Source: Azospirillum isscasi | GTDB taxonomy: Bacteria > Pseudomonadota > Alphaproteobacteria > Azospirillales > Azospirillaceae | Direction of reading: 5' to 3' | Assembly (NCBI RefSeq): GCF_030849505.1 | Contig: NZ_JAUJFI010000046.1 | Coordinates: forward strand, 1-37,261 | Length of the DNA: 37,261 nucleotides | Shown: in pieces, positions 14,586 through 22,387 of the stretch | Position numbering within the stretch: position 1 is the stretch's first letter | How the letters are laid out: each line of letters begins with the position of its first letter | The notes under the pieces: generated by a model | Databases searched by the model: none | What the model was told of the DNA's origin: nothing | What the model saw: only the letters and a program-made list of their open reading frames with translations | Position numbers and translations under genes: made by a program

Positions 14586-14921
14586 ATGTCCATGGCCGCC
14601 GACGTTGACACCATCGAACGCACGTCCATCGTCGCCTACACCCTCCTCAACGAGCTGCACGACGTGCTGGCTCTGCCCAAGGCGCCGGACGACGTGACGC
14701 TCGGCATCCTGATGGGGCTGTCCATGTTCATGGACGACAAGGTGGGTCCGATGCGCGCCAAGCGCCTGATGTCGGAGGCGCCGACCATCGTCCTGAAGAC
14801 CGACGCCCACGTCACCGGTGACCAGATGCAGCGCATCATGCCGGTGCTGCGCGCCTTCGGCGACCACCTGAAGGACATGCGCGCCAAGGCCGCCCGCCCG
14901 GTGGACGACACGGTCGCCTGA
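14586..14921 (+). CDS. Small helical protein of unknown function
   Basis: This 111-residue protein has no signal peptide or membrane helix. It is predicted helical (IERTSIVAYTLLNELHDVLAL, LMGLSMFMDDKVGPMRAKRLMSEAP), with a basic C-terminal helix (AFGDHLKDMRAKAAR). I do not recognise a family. The ATG at 14586 is chosen because an AAGGA lies about 10 bases upstream; a second in-frame ATG follows two codons later. It has its own upstream region with three octamer repeats and is closed by a strong Rho-independent terminator, so it is a stand-alone transcription unit and probably a real, well-expressed gene. Confidence 0.75.
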   Translation: MSMAADVDTIERTSIVAYTLLNELHDVLALPKAPDDVTLGILMGLSMFMDDKVGPMRAKRLMSEAPTIVLKTDAHVTGDQMQRIMPVLRAFGDHLKDMRAKAARPVDDTVA

Positions 14922-14950
14922 CCGAAGGGCGCTTTCCCTGTTCGTAACGG

Positions 14951-14980
14951 AAGGCCCGGCCCGCAAAGGCCGGGCCTTTT
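14951..14980 (+). terminator. Rho-independent terminator
   Basis: An 11-bp perfect GC-rich stem (AAGGCCCGGCC at 14951-14961 and GGCCGGGCCTT at 14968-14978) with a 6-base loop is followed by TTTT. It lies 30 bases after the stop of the 111-residue gene. Confidence 0.92.
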
Positions 14981-15092
14981 GCCGTTCGCCCCCCATCTTG
15001 ACCGGTGCGGCATTTCGTCGGATGCTGGGCGGCGTCGCCCACCGGAGGTTCACAGCCGCCGGTCGGGGCTCAACGCAGGGGCGGCTTCGGCC

Positions 15093-15419
15093 ATGGAACT
15101 GCTTTCCGGGGATTGGATCTGGGCACTGGCCGTCGCCGCGCTTCTGACGGGCGCGACGATCAGCGTCATCGTTCTGGCCGCCGTGGGCTCGATCCGCCGC
15201 AGCGTGAACGAGGGCGGCGCCCGCCAGTCCCAGCAGATCCGAAAGCTGGCGGAAACCGTCGGCACCCTGACCGCCCAGCAGCAGGACGCCGAACTCCGCA
15301 TCCAGCACCTGACCGAAATCAACCGCAAGCTGGCGGAGGAGGTCACGGCGCTGGGCGAACGGCTGCGCGACGCGGACTCCGCCCCCCGCATTTCCGGCAC
15401 CGCAAGGCTTCTTCATTGA
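15093..15419 (+). CDS. Single-pass membrane protein with coiled coil
   Basis: This 108-residue protein has one N-terminal membrane helix (about residues 8-31) followed by a predicted coiled coil (about 45-95, with heptad-like LAETVGTLTAQQQDAELRIQHL and LAEEVTALGERL). The likely topology is a short periplasmic N-terminus and a cytoplasmic coiled coil, though the reverse is possible. No family is recognised. The ATG at 15093 lies directly before the membrane helix; the ribosome binding site (AGGGG) is weak and distant. The stop lies 2 bases before the methyltransferase ATG, so the two are translationally coupled. Confidence 0.7.
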   Translation: MELLSGDWIWALAVAALLTGATISVIVLAAVGSIRRSVNEGGARQSQQIRKLAETVGTLTAQQQDAELRIQHLTEINRKLAEEVTALGERLRDADSAPRISGTARLLH

Positions 15420-15421
15420 CC

Positions 15422-16261
15422 ATGCCCGACACTTTTCCCCGCCCCATCGACGGCGATGCCGAGCGCGCCCGCTGGACGGCCAGCGCCGACGCCTGGGACC
15501 GCTGGGCCGACCCCATGGCCGATCTGGCGGACAAGCTGAACCAGCCCCTGTTGGACGCCGCCGGCGTGACGGCGGGCGACCGCGTGCTGGATCTTGCCTC
15601 GGGGGCCGGCGAACCGGCGCTGAGCGCCGCACGCCGCGCCGGGGCGGATGGGCTGGTGGTGGGCAGCGACCTCGTGCCCGGCATGATGGCCGGCGCCCGG
15701 CGCCGCGCGGCGGAGATGGAGGACGGGCTGCGCCCCGTCTTCACCGCCGCCGACATGACCGCCCTGCCCTTCGCGGCCGGAGCCTTCGACCGGGTGACCT
15801 GCCGGTTCGGCATCATGTTCGTCCCCGGCGTGGAGGCGGCCCTGGCCGAGCTGCGGCGCGTCCTGCGCCCCGGCGGCGCGGTGGCCTTCATGGTCTGGGG
15901 GCCGCGCGCCGGCAACGCCCTGTTCGACACGGTGGGCGAGGCCGTCGCCGCCCGATTGGGCGAGGACCACAGCCTCGACCCGCTGTTCCGCTTCGCCGCC
16001 CCCGGCACGCTGGCGGAACCGATGCGCACCGCCGGCTTCGCCACGGTGACCGAGACGGACATCACCCCCGTCCGCAAGGCCCCCCAGGGCCAGCCCTTCT
16101 GGCGCGCCACCCTGGAGATGAGCTTCGGCCACCGTTTGCACGCCCTCTCCCGCGACCAGCGCGCGGAATTGGACGCCGAAGTGACCCGCCGCTTCGACGC
16201 GCGGGCCCAGGACGGCACCATCCCCCTGCCCATTCACGTCCGCATCGTGACCGGCGCCTGA
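15422..16261 (+). CDS. SAM-dependent class I methyltransferase
   Basis: This 279-residue enzyme has a Rossmann-fold methyltransferase core. Motif I is VLDLASGAGEP (residues 55-65), an acidic ribose-binding strand follows (VVGSDLVPGM), then DMTALPFAAGAFDRVTCRFGIMF and LRRVLRPGGAVAFMVWG, as in the UbiE/Methyltransf_11 group. The C-terminal half is a helical lid seen in small-molecule methyltransferases. The substrate is not predictable. The ATG at 15422 follows the stop of the membrane coiled-coil gene by 2 bases and has no strong SD of its own. A REP-like repeat follows the stop. Confidence 0.87.
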   Translation: MPDTFPRPIDGDAERARWTASADAWDRWADPMADLADKLNQPLLDAAGVTAGDRVLDLASGAGEPALSAARRAGADGLVVGSDLVPGMMAGARRRAAEMEDGLRPVFTAADMTALPFAAGAFDRVTCRFGIMFVPGVEAALAELRRVLRPGGAVAFMVWGPRAGNALFDTVGEAVAARLGEDHSLDPLFRFAAPGTLAEPMRTAGFATVTETDITPVRKAPQGQPFWRATLEMSFGHRLHALSRDQRAELDAEVTRRFDARAQDGTIPLPIHVRIVTGA

Positions 16262-16270
16262 ATTTCCGGA

Positions 16271-16316
16271 ATTCATTCCCTCCCCCGCCCAGCGGGGAGA
16301 GCCAGGGTGGGGGCAA
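16271..16316. repeat. GC-rich palindromic intergenic repeat (REP-like), copy 2
   Basis: TCCCTCCCCCGCCCAGCGGGGAG followed by a GGTGGGGGC end resembles the repeat at 5425-5546 and 26215-26277 but is shorter and degenerate. Like the others it sits just after a stop codon. It is followed by a 14-bp near-perfect tandem repeat (CCCGCGACGCCAT at 16328 and 16342). Confidence 0.6.
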
Positions 16317-16427
16317 CGCCTTCCCATCCCGCGACGCCATCCCCGCGACGCCATGCCCACGGCGCGCCCGATAGCCGCAGCGACCCCACCGGGCCACGAA
16401 GCCGGTTGACTGCGCTTATGCATTCAT

Positions 16428-16470
16428 TTGGATGCATGACGCCGATGGGCTTTACCCATCCGGCATCCAA
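16428..16470 (+). ncRNA. Stable leader hairpin before the 29-codon ORF
   Basis: GATGGG (16444-16449) pairs with CCCATC (16455-16460) around a CTTTA loop. GCC (16441-16443) pairs with GGC (16462-16464) past one bulged C, and TTGGAT (16428-16433) pairs with ATCCAA (16465-16470). The stem ends exactly where the Shine-Dalgarno sequence begins, so it can present or stack beside the ribosome binding site. A TTGACT at 16406-16411 could be a -35 box. Confidence 0.5.
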
Positions 16471-16485
16471 AAGGAGGTGATGCGC
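16471..16485 (+). promoter_or_regulatory. Perfect extended Shine-Dalgarno, left arm of a 15-bp inverted repeat
   Basis: AAGGAGGTGAT is fully complementary to the 3' end of 16S rRNA. The 15 bases AAGGAGGTGATGCGC recur as their exact reverse complement at 16627-16641, so the mRNA can sequester its own ribosome binding site. Read from the opposite strand the same structure exists, again with a perfect SD. Confidence 0.7.
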
Positions 16486-16575
16486 TTGAAAACGTACCTG
16501 AAGTGGTTCCGCCGCTTTTGGTTCCGGATGAAGTTCGAGTTCGAAGCCGGCTTCAACAAGGACCAAGATAGCTAA
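16486..16575 (+). CDS. 29-residue aromatic, basic small protein
   Basis: The TTG at 16486 lies 8 bases after GGAGG, the ideal spacing; an in-frame ATG at 16480 is only 2 bases from it. The product begins MKTYLKWFRRFWFRMKFEF and ends in KDQDS. The first 19 residues are rich in Trp, Phe, Lys and Arg and could form a membrane-seeking amphipathic helix, while the tail is hydrophilic. Codon use is less GC-rich than the neighbours (AAG, TTC, GAA, GAT). I do not recognise a family. Structured leader, perfect SD, and a downstream anti-SD arm make it a candidate regulated small protein, possibly a type I toxin or membrane peptide. Function is inference. Confidence 0.55.
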   Translation: MKTYLKWFRRFWFRMKFEFEAGFNKDQDS

Positions 16576-16626
16576 GAACCCAATGGGCGGGGTCGGGAAA
16601 CCAGCTCCGCCTTCAGGACACCGAAG

Positions 16627-16641
16627 GCGCATCACCTCCTT
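16627..16641 (+). promoter_or_regulatory. Anti-Shine-Dalgarno arm
   Basis: GCGCATCACCTCCTT is the exact reverse complement of 16471-16485 and includes ATCACCTCCTT, the sequence of the 16S rRNA 3' tail. It lies 51 bases after the stop of the 29-codon ORF. Confidence 0.65.
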
Positions 16642-16760
16642 GCCCCACAGATTACCACAGCTCCCGAAGCCGTCAAAGAGCGCGCGAGTGGCGCCTCGTT
16701 CTTGCTCCGTTCGATTCTCATCACTATTCTTGCGGGTCCCAGCAAAGCGCCCGGTTCTCC

Positions 16761-19229
16761 ATGCCAGACCTCCCCTCCCCCCTCCTCCCCGCGAACGTCC
16801 AGGGCTGGTTCCGGTCGCGGGGCTGGGCGCCGCACCCGCACCAGCTCGCCATGGTCGAGGCGGCGGAGGCGGGAGACAGCGCCCTGCTGATCGCACCCAC
16901 CGGCGGCGGCAAGACGCTGGCCGGGTTCCTGCCCTCGCTGATCGATCTGGCGGAGCGCCCGCGCGACGGGCTGCACACGCTCTACATATCGCCGCTGAAG
17001 GCGCTCGCGGTGGACATCCAGCGCAATCTGGAGGACCCCATCGCCGAGATGCGGTTGCCCATCCGCACCGAGACCCGGACCGGCGACACCCCCGAATCCA
17101 AGCGGCGGCGGCAGCGGGCGCACCCGCCGCAAATCCTGATGACCACGCCGGAAAGTCTGGCGCTGATGATCGCCTACGCCGACGCGGCGGCGCTCTTCCG
17201 GCATCTGCGCTGCGTCATCGTGGACGAGCTTCATGCGCTCGCCGGGACCAAGCGCGGCGACCTGCTGGCCCTGGGGCTGGCGCGGCTGGCCCGGCTGGCG
17301 CCGCGGGCCAGGCGGGTCGGGCTGTCGGCCACGGTGGCGGAGCCGGCGCAGCTTCTCGCCTGGCTGTCCAGGACCGGGCGGGCGGAGGGCGGCGACGTGC
17401 GGCTGGTCACGGGCCGGGCCGGCGCCTCCGCCGAGGTGGAAATCCTGACGAGCCGCGAACGGCTGCCCTGGGCCGGGCACATGGCCGTGCACGCGCTGAA
17501 GGAGGTCTACCAGCGCATCCGCGCCCACCGCACCACGCTGGTCTTCGTCAACACCCGCGCCCAGGCGGAGCTGGTCTTCCAGGAACTCTGGCGCCTCAAC
17601 GACGACAGCCTGCCCATCGCGCTCCACCACGGCTCGCTGGCGGCGGAGCAGCGGCGCAAGGTCGAGGCGGCCATGGCCGCGGGCAAGCTGCGGGCGGTGG
17701 TGGCGACTTCCTCGCTCGACCTCGGCATCGACTGGGCGGCGGTGGATCTGGTGGTGCAGATCGGCGCGCCGAAGGGGGCAAGCCGGCTGGTCCAGCGCAT
17801 CGGGCGGGCCAACCACCGGCTGGACGAGCCCAGCCGCGCCCTGCTCGTCCCCGCCAACCGGTTCGAGGTGCTGGAATGCCGCGCCGCCGTGGACGCGGTG
17901 GCGGCCATGAGCCTGGACGGCGAGCGGCCCCGCCCCGGCGGGCTGGACGTGCTGGCCCAGCACATGCTCGGCATGGCCTGCGCGGAGCCCTTCCGGCCCG
18001 ACGACCTGTATGACGAGGTGGTCTGCGCCGCCCCCTACGCCGGGCTGGCGCGGGACGAGTTCGACGACGTGCTGGATTTCGTGGCGACCGGCGGCTACGC
18101 GCTCGGCAACTACGAGCGGTTCCACCGGCTCAAGATGCGCGAGGACGGGCGCATGGCAGTGGCCGGGCCGGCGGTGGCGCGGCAGTACCGCATGAATGTC
18201 GGGACCATCACGCAGGAGGCCATGCTGCGCGTGCGCCTGAACCGCGGCCCGGTGCTGGGCGAGGTGGAGGAGCATTTCATCCAGGGACTCACCCCCGGCC
18301 ACACCTTCGTCTTCGCCGGCCAGTTGCTGAAGTTCCTCGGCATCCGGGAGATGGAGGCGCAGGTCGCCAAGGGCGGCAGCGGGGAACCGAAGGTCCCGGC
18401 CTATGCCGGCGGGCGGCTGCCGCTGACCACCGCCCTGGCCGACCGGGTGCGCGCCATGCTGGCCGACCCGGCGCAATGGCCCGGCCTGCCGGAGGACGTG
18501 CAGGAATGGCTGAGGCTCCAGCGCTGGCGCTCCGTCCTGCCGGCGCATGACGGGCTGCTGGTGGAGAGCTTCCCAAAGGCGGGCAAGCGCTTCCTCGTCG
18601 TCTACGCCTTCGAGGGGCGGAACGCGCACCAGACGCTGGGGATGCTGCTGACCCGGCGGATGGAGCGGATGGGCTGCGGCCCGCTGGGCTTCGTCGCCAC
18701 CGACTATGTGCTGGCGGTCTGGTCGCTGCGCACGCCCAAGGACATGGACGGGCTGTTCGACCAGGACATGCTGGGCGACGATCTGGAAGCCTGGATGGAC
18801 GAGTCCTCCATGCTGCGGCGGACCTTCCGCAACGTGGCGCTGATCACCGGGGTCATCGACCGCCGCCATCCCGGCCAGGAGAAGTCGGGGCGGCAGGTGA
18901 CCTTCTCCTCCGACCTGATCTACGACGTGCTGCGCAAGCACGACCCCGGCCATGTGCTGCTGCGCGCCACCCGCGCCGACGCGGCGGGCGGGCTGACCGA
19001 CGTGCGGCGCCTGTCGGACTTCCTGGCGCGGGTGAAGGGCCGCATCACCCACAAGGATCTGGACCGCATCTCCCCCCTCGCCGTGCCGGTCATCCTGGAG
19101 ATCGGGCGGGAGCGGGTGGACGGCTCCGCCACCGACGAGCTTCTGGAGCAAGCCGCCGCCGATCTGGTGGCGGAGGCGATGCCGGAACTCGGTTCTCCGG
19201 GTAACTCCCAAGGCCGGCTGGCGTTGTGA
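16761..19229 (+). CDS. Ligase-associated DNA damage response DEXH-box helicase (Lhr-type)
   Basis: This 822-residue SF2 helicase has Walker A APTGGGKT (45-52), the DEXH box DELH (155-158), motif III SAT (189-191) and motif VI QRIGRANHR (345-353), followed by the Lhr-type winged-helix and beta-barrel core (about 400-800). The match to the ligase-associated helicase group (TIGR04121-like) is supported by the next gene being PdeM. In such cassettes the helicase works with an ATP-dependent ligase, an exonuclease and PdeM in DNA repair. The ligase and exonuclease genes are not adjacent in this window. The SD is weak at the ATG at 16761. The stop overlaps the next start (TGATG). Confidence 0.93.
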   Translation: MPDLPSPLLPANVQGWFRSRGWAPHPHQLAMVEAAEAGDSALLIAPTGGGKTLAGFLPSLIDLAERPRDGLHTLYISPLKALAVDIQRNLEDPIAEMRLPIRTETRTGDTPESKRRRQRAHPPQILMTTPESLALMIAYADAAALFRHLRCVIVDELHALAGTKRGDLLALGLARLARLAPRARRVGLSATVAEPAQLLAWLSRTGRAEGGDVRLVTGRAGASAEVEILTSRERLPWAGHMAVHALKEVYQRIRAHRTTLVFVNTRAQAELVFQELWRLNDDSLPIALHHGSLAAEQRRKVEAAMAAGKLRAVVATSSLDLGIDWAAVDLVVQIGAPKGASRLVQRIGRANHRLDEPSRALLVPANRFEVLECRAAVDAVAAMSLDGERPRPGGLDVLAQHMLGMACAEPFRPDDLYDEVVCAAPYAGLARDEFDDVLDFVATGGYALGNYERFHRLKMREDGRMAVAGPAVARQYRMNVGTITQEAMLRVRLNRGPVLGEVEEHFIQGLTPGHTFVFAGQLLKFLGIREMEAQVAKGGSGEPKVPAYAGGRLPLTTALADRVRAMLADPAQWPGLPEDVQEWLRLQRWRSVLPAHDGLLVESFPKAGKRFLVVYAFEGRNAHQTLGMLLTRRMERMGCGPLGFVATDYVLAVWSLRTPKDMDGLFDQDMLGDDLEAWMDESSMLRRTFRNVALITGVIDRRHPGQEKSGRQVTFSSDLIYDVLRKHDPGHVLLRATRADAAGGLTDVRRLSDFLARVKGRITHKDLDRISPLAVPVILEIGRERVDGSATDELLEQAAADLVAEAMPELGSPGNSQGRLAL

Positions 19230-19918
19230 TGACCATGGAAACGACGATGACGTTGCGCGGCGTGGCGCTGGCCCCCGACCCCTCCGGCGCGCTGGTCTGG
19301 CCGGCGGAGCGGACTCTGGTGGTCGCCGACCTGCATCTGGAGAAGGGCTCCGCCTTCGCGGCGCGCGGGCGGATGCTGCCGCCCTACGACACGCGGGCGA
19401 CGCTCGACCGGCTGGCCGGTCTGGTGGAGCGGCTGGCCCCGGAGCGGGTGGTCTGCCTGGGCGACAGCTTCCACGACCGCCGCGCCGCCGGGCGCATGGA
19501 GGCGGGGGACGTGGCGCGGCTGCGCGACCTGACCGGGCGGGTGGCGGACTGGCTGTGGGTGACCGGCAACCACGACCCGGAACCGCCGGAGGGCTTCGGC
19601 GGACGCATCCTGGACGATCTGGCGCTCGGCCCGCTGACCTTCCGGCACGAGGCGGTGCCGGGCGCCGTGGGGGAGTTGTCGGGGCATCTGCACCCGGTGG
19701 CCGCCGTGCTGGTTCCAGGCCGGCGGGTGCGGGAACGCTGCTTCGCCTTCGACGGCGGCAAGCTGATCCTGCCGGCCTTCGGCGCCTATGCCGGCGGGTT
19801 GAACGTGCTCGACCCGGCGGTGTCCGGCCTGCTGGCGGAGCGGTTCGAAGTGCATCTGCTGGCCCGCGGCAAGGTCCACCGCTTCCCGCGCAGCCGCCTG
19901 TCTCCCGACAAGGCGTAA
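19229..19918 (+). CDS. pdeM: Ligase-associated DNA damage response endonuclease PdeM
   Basis: This 229-residue calcineurin-like metallophosphoesterase has the full metal-binding set: DLHLEKG (D34, H36), GDSFHD (78-83), GNHD (113-116) and GHLHP (152-156). The DLHLEKGS form and its place directly after an Lhr-type helicase identify PdeM, an endonuclease or phosphoesterase of the ligase-associated repair cassette. Starts at 19226 (GTG), 19229 (ATG), 19235 and 19247 are all in frame; 19229 is chosen because it gives the TGATG overlap with the helicase stop. It ends convergently with the fasciclin gene, and its stop overlaps the T-tract of a bidirectional hairpin. Confidence 0.9.
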   Translation: MTMETTMTLRGVALAPDPSGALVWPAERTLVVADLHLEKGSAFAARGRMLPPYDTRATLDRLAGLVERLAPERVVCLGDSFHDRRAAGRMEAGDVARLRDLTGRVADWLWVTGNHDPEPPEGFGGRILDDLALGPLTFRHEAVPGAVGELSGHLHPVAAVLVPGRRVRERCFAFDGGKLILPAFGAYAGGLNVLDPAVSGLLAERFEVHLLARGKVHRFPRSRLSPDKA

Positions 19919-19954
19919 AGAAAAAGCCCGGAGAGTCGGGGGAACTCTCCGGGC
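19917..19954 (-). terminator. Rho-independent terminator for the fasciclin gene (bidirectional stem)
   Basis: An 11-bp perfect stem (GCCCGGAGAGT at 19926-19936, ACTCTCCGGGC at 19944-19954) has a 7-base loop. On the minus strand it is followed by TTTTTCTTT. It also serves as a stem for plus-strand transcripts of pdeM, without a T-tract. A second 10-bp stem (TCCTGCCGGA 19961-19970 with TCCGGCAGGA 19986-19995) lies between it and the fasciclin stop. Confidence 0.9.
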
Positions 19955-20021
19955 GAGTGGTCCTGCCGGAACCGGCGGTTAGACGTCCGGCAGGAGGGAC
20001 CTCGATGAATGGGGCAGGACG

Positions 20022-20513
20022 TCAGTTCGGCATGATGACGGTGTCGATCACATGGATGACGCCGTTGGACGCCATGATGTCCGGTTTCACGACCTTCGCG
20101 TTGTCCACCATCACGCCGCCCTTCGTCGCGTCGATGTCCACGGTGGTGCCCTGCACGGTCTTCGGCGTCGCCGTCTTGCCGGCGATATCGGCCGAGGTCA
20201 CCTTGCCCGACACCACATGATAGGTGAGTACGGAGCGGAGCTTCTCGCGGTTCTCCGGCTTCAGAAGATTTTCGACCGTGCCCGCCGGAAGTTTGGCGAA
20301 CGCCTCGTCGGTCGGGGCGAAGACGGTGAAGGGTCCGCCGCTCTTCAGCGTATCGACGAGGCCGGCGGCCTGGACGGCCTGGACCAGCGTCTTGAACTGG
20401 CCTGCCGCCACGGCGGTGTCCACGATGTCCGCCGCTTTCGCAGCGGTGGCGGCGGCGAAGGACATCGGCAGGGCGATGGTGGCGGCGGTCAGCAGCCGCG
20501 ACAGGCGGGACAT
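20022..20513 (-). CDS. Exported fasciclin (FAS1)-domain protein
   Basis: This 163-residue protein has a signal peptide cleaved near AKA|A (about residue 26) and a single FAS1 domain covering the rest. FAS1 hallmarks are [37 protein letters not shown], the [10 protein letters not shown] strand and the final [13 protein letters not shown]. Such small secreted FAS1 proteins mediate adhesion or envelope interactions in alphaproteobacteria (for example Nex18-like proteins in rhizobia). The ATG at 20513 follows GGAGG with six bases between, far better than upstream in-frame starts. It is divergent from the photolyase gene and ends at a strong terminator. Confidence 0.93.
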   Translation of the reverse strand: MSRLSRLLTAATIALPMSFAAATAAKAADIVDTAVAAGQFKTLVQAVQAAGLVDTLKSGGPFTVFAPTDEAFAKLPAGTVENLLKPENREKLRSVLTYHVVSGKVTSADIAGKTATPKTVQGTTVDIDATKGGVMVDNAKVVKPDIMASNGVIHVIDTVIMPN

Positions 20514-20675
20514 GTCATTCCTCCATTGGGTTGCGTCTCGTTCCTCCCCCGACCGTGGAACCGGCGCCGTCGGCCGCCGTGCCTCCGGCTCCACGTCGTG
20601 GCAGCGAAGGCGGAAATAGCGGTGCGAAAACCGTGGTCAATAGGAATTCCACAGGAAAAATTTTTATACCCGCGG

Positions 20676-20705
20676 TGATCCGGAGGAATGGCCATCGCGT
20701 AGCAA
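20676..20705 (+). promoter_or_regulatory. Possible RpoE (singlet-oxygen type) promoter for the photolyase
   Basis: TGATCC at 20676-20681 is followed by 18 bases and then TAGCAA at 20700-20705. The -35 matches the alphaproteobacterial RpoE/ChrR consensus TGATCC, and the spacing fits. The -10 is only a partial match to TAAGA. A photolyase is a known core member of that regulon in Rhodobacter. The start codon is 75 bases further on. Confidence 0.4.
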
Positions 20706-20780
20706 GACCCATTGACCGCAGCCGCAGACTGCGGCGATTTGGCACGCCCGTTCTTCTGTCCATTTCCTTAAAGTTGGCCG

Positions 20781-22250
20781 ATGAAGACCGATCAAGCACC
20801 AATCCTCGTCTGGTTCCGCACCGATCTTCGCCTTGCCGACAACCCGGCCCTCACCGCTGCGGCCACCGCCACGGCGCAGGATGGCACGCCCGTCATCCCG
20901 GTCTACATCCGGGAGGAGGACGGCGGCGATCCCTGGCTGCCCGGTGGCGCCTCCCGCTGGTGGCTGCACGGCAGCCTGGAGCGGCTGGGCAAGGCATTGG
21001 AGACGCTCGGCTCGCCCCTGGTGCTGCGCAGCGGCGACCCCGCCACGGTGCTGGAATCCCTGGTGGAGGAAACCGGCGCCCAGGCCGTGCTGTGCAACCG
21101 GCGCGCCGGTCCCTCCGCGATCGCCCGCGACCGCCGGGTGGGCAAGCGGCTGACGGCGCGCGGCGTGACGGTGCACCCCCACAACGCCGCCCTGCTGTAC
21201 GAGCCGGGAACCATCCGCACCAAATCGGACACGCCCTTCCGGGTGTTCACGCCCTTCTGGAAGGCGCTGCTGTCCATGCCGGAGCCGCCGCGCCCCACCC
21301 GCGCGCCGTCCGGGCTGACGCCGCCGGCCAAGCCGGTGTCCAGCGAGTCCCTGAAGGATTGGGGCCTGCGGCCCACCGCGCCGGACTGGGCCGGCGGCCT
21401 GCGGGCGCGCTGGACGCCCGGCGAGGAGGCCGCACGCGAACGGCTGGCCGAATTTCTGGACGGTCCGGTCGCCGTCTACGCGACCGAGCGCGACCGCCCG
21501 GACCATGACGGCACCTCCACCCTCTCCCCCCATCTCGCCTTCGGGGAGATCGGGCCGCGGCAGATCTGGCACGCCGCGCGCCACGCCGCCGCCCAACGGC
21601 ACGAGTTGGCGTCGGGCGCCGAAGCCTTCCTGCGGGAGCTGGGCTGGCGGGAGTTCAACCATCATATGCTGCGCGAGGAGCCGGACCTGCCGGACACGCC
21701 GCTGGACGCGCGATTCGTCCATTTCCCCTGGCGGAAGGACGAGTCGGCCCTGCACGCCTGGCAGCGCGGACGCACCGGCTATCCCATCGTGGACGCGGGC
21801 ATGCGGCAGCTCTGGCGGACCGGCTGGATGCACAACCGCGTGCGGATGATCGTCGGTTCCTTCCTCATCAAGGACTTGCTGATCCCCTGGCAGGAGGGGG
21901 AGGCGTGGTTCTGGGACACGCTGGTCGATGCCGACATCGCCAACAACGCGGGCAACTGGCAATGGGTGGCCGGCTGCGGCGCCGACGCGGCCCCCTTCTT
22001 CCGCGTCTTCAACCCGATTCTCCAGGGCGAGAAGTTCGACCCGGAGGGCGATTACGTCCGGCGTTTCGTCCCCGAGCTGGCGAAGCTGCCCAGCCGCTGG
22101 ATTCACAAGCCCTGGCAGGCGCCGGACGGCGTTCTGAGGGAGGCCGGGGTCAGGCTCGACCGCGATTACCCGCGCCCCATCGTGGATCACGGCGCCGCCC
22201 GTGACCGCGCGCTGGCCGCCTTCGGGCACATCAAGACATCGGGTGATTGA
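20781..22250 (+). CDS. phrB: Deoxyribodipyrimidine photolyase
   Basis: This 489-residue class I CPD photolyase uses blue light and FADH- to split cyclobutane pyrimidine dimers. The N-terminal Rossmann-like antenna domain (about 1-130) begins ILVWFRTDLRLADNPAL. The C-terminal FAD domain carries GRTGYPIVDAGMRQLWRTGWMHNR, RMIVGSFLIKDLLIPWQEGE and DADIANNAGNWQWVAGCGAD, the strongest family signatures. Length is typical (about 470-490). The antenna pigment cannot be told from sequence alone. The ATG at 20781 has no strong SD. It has its own promoter region, shared with the divergent fasciclin gene, and a RpoE-type motif upstream. No second gene follows closely, so it is likely monocistronic. Confidence 0.96.
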   Translation: MKTDQAPILVWFRTDLRLADNPALTAAATATAQDGTPVIPVYIREEDGGDPWLPGGASRWWLHGSLERLGKALETLGSPLVLRSGDPATVLESLVEETGAQAVLCNRRAGPSAIARDRRVGKRLTARGVTVHPHNAALLYEPGTIRTKSDTPFRVFTPFWKALLSMPEPPRPTRAPSGLTPPAKPVSSESLKDWGLRPTAPDWAGGLRARWTPGEEAARERLAEFLDGPVAVYATERDRPDHDGTSTLSPHLAFGEIGPRQIWHAARHAAAQRHELASGAEAFLRELGWREFNHHMLREEPDLPDTPLDARFVHFPWRKDESALHAWQRGRTGYPIVDAGMRQLWRTGWMHNRVRMIVGSFLIKDLLIPWQEGEAWFWDTLVDADIANNAGNWQWVAGCGADAAPFFRVFNPILQGEKFDPEGDYVRRFVPELAKLPSRWIHKPWQAPDGVLREAGVRLDRDYPRPIVDHGAARDRALAAFGHIKTSGD

Positions 22251-22387
22251 CCGGAACGGGATCGTCAAATCCCCCCGTGTGTTTTCATTCCGCCGTCATG
22301 GGAGCGCAAAGAAACCGTCACAGGCCACCGGTAAGGTGCCCCCGCCCCACCCAAAAATAATTTTGCGGAAAGAGACGAGGCGCACCG

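Noticed and set aside
16273..16896. Minus-strand open frame across the small-protein locus
   Set aside because: It has a perfect SD before an ATG, but most of it is antisense to repeats and the helicase start. The SD there is the mirror of the inverted repeat, so this is treated as part of the structure, not a gene.
16632..19211. 859-codon minus-strand open frame opposite the helicase
   Set aside because: Shadow of the helicase; no family features, and helicase motifs on the other strand are complete.
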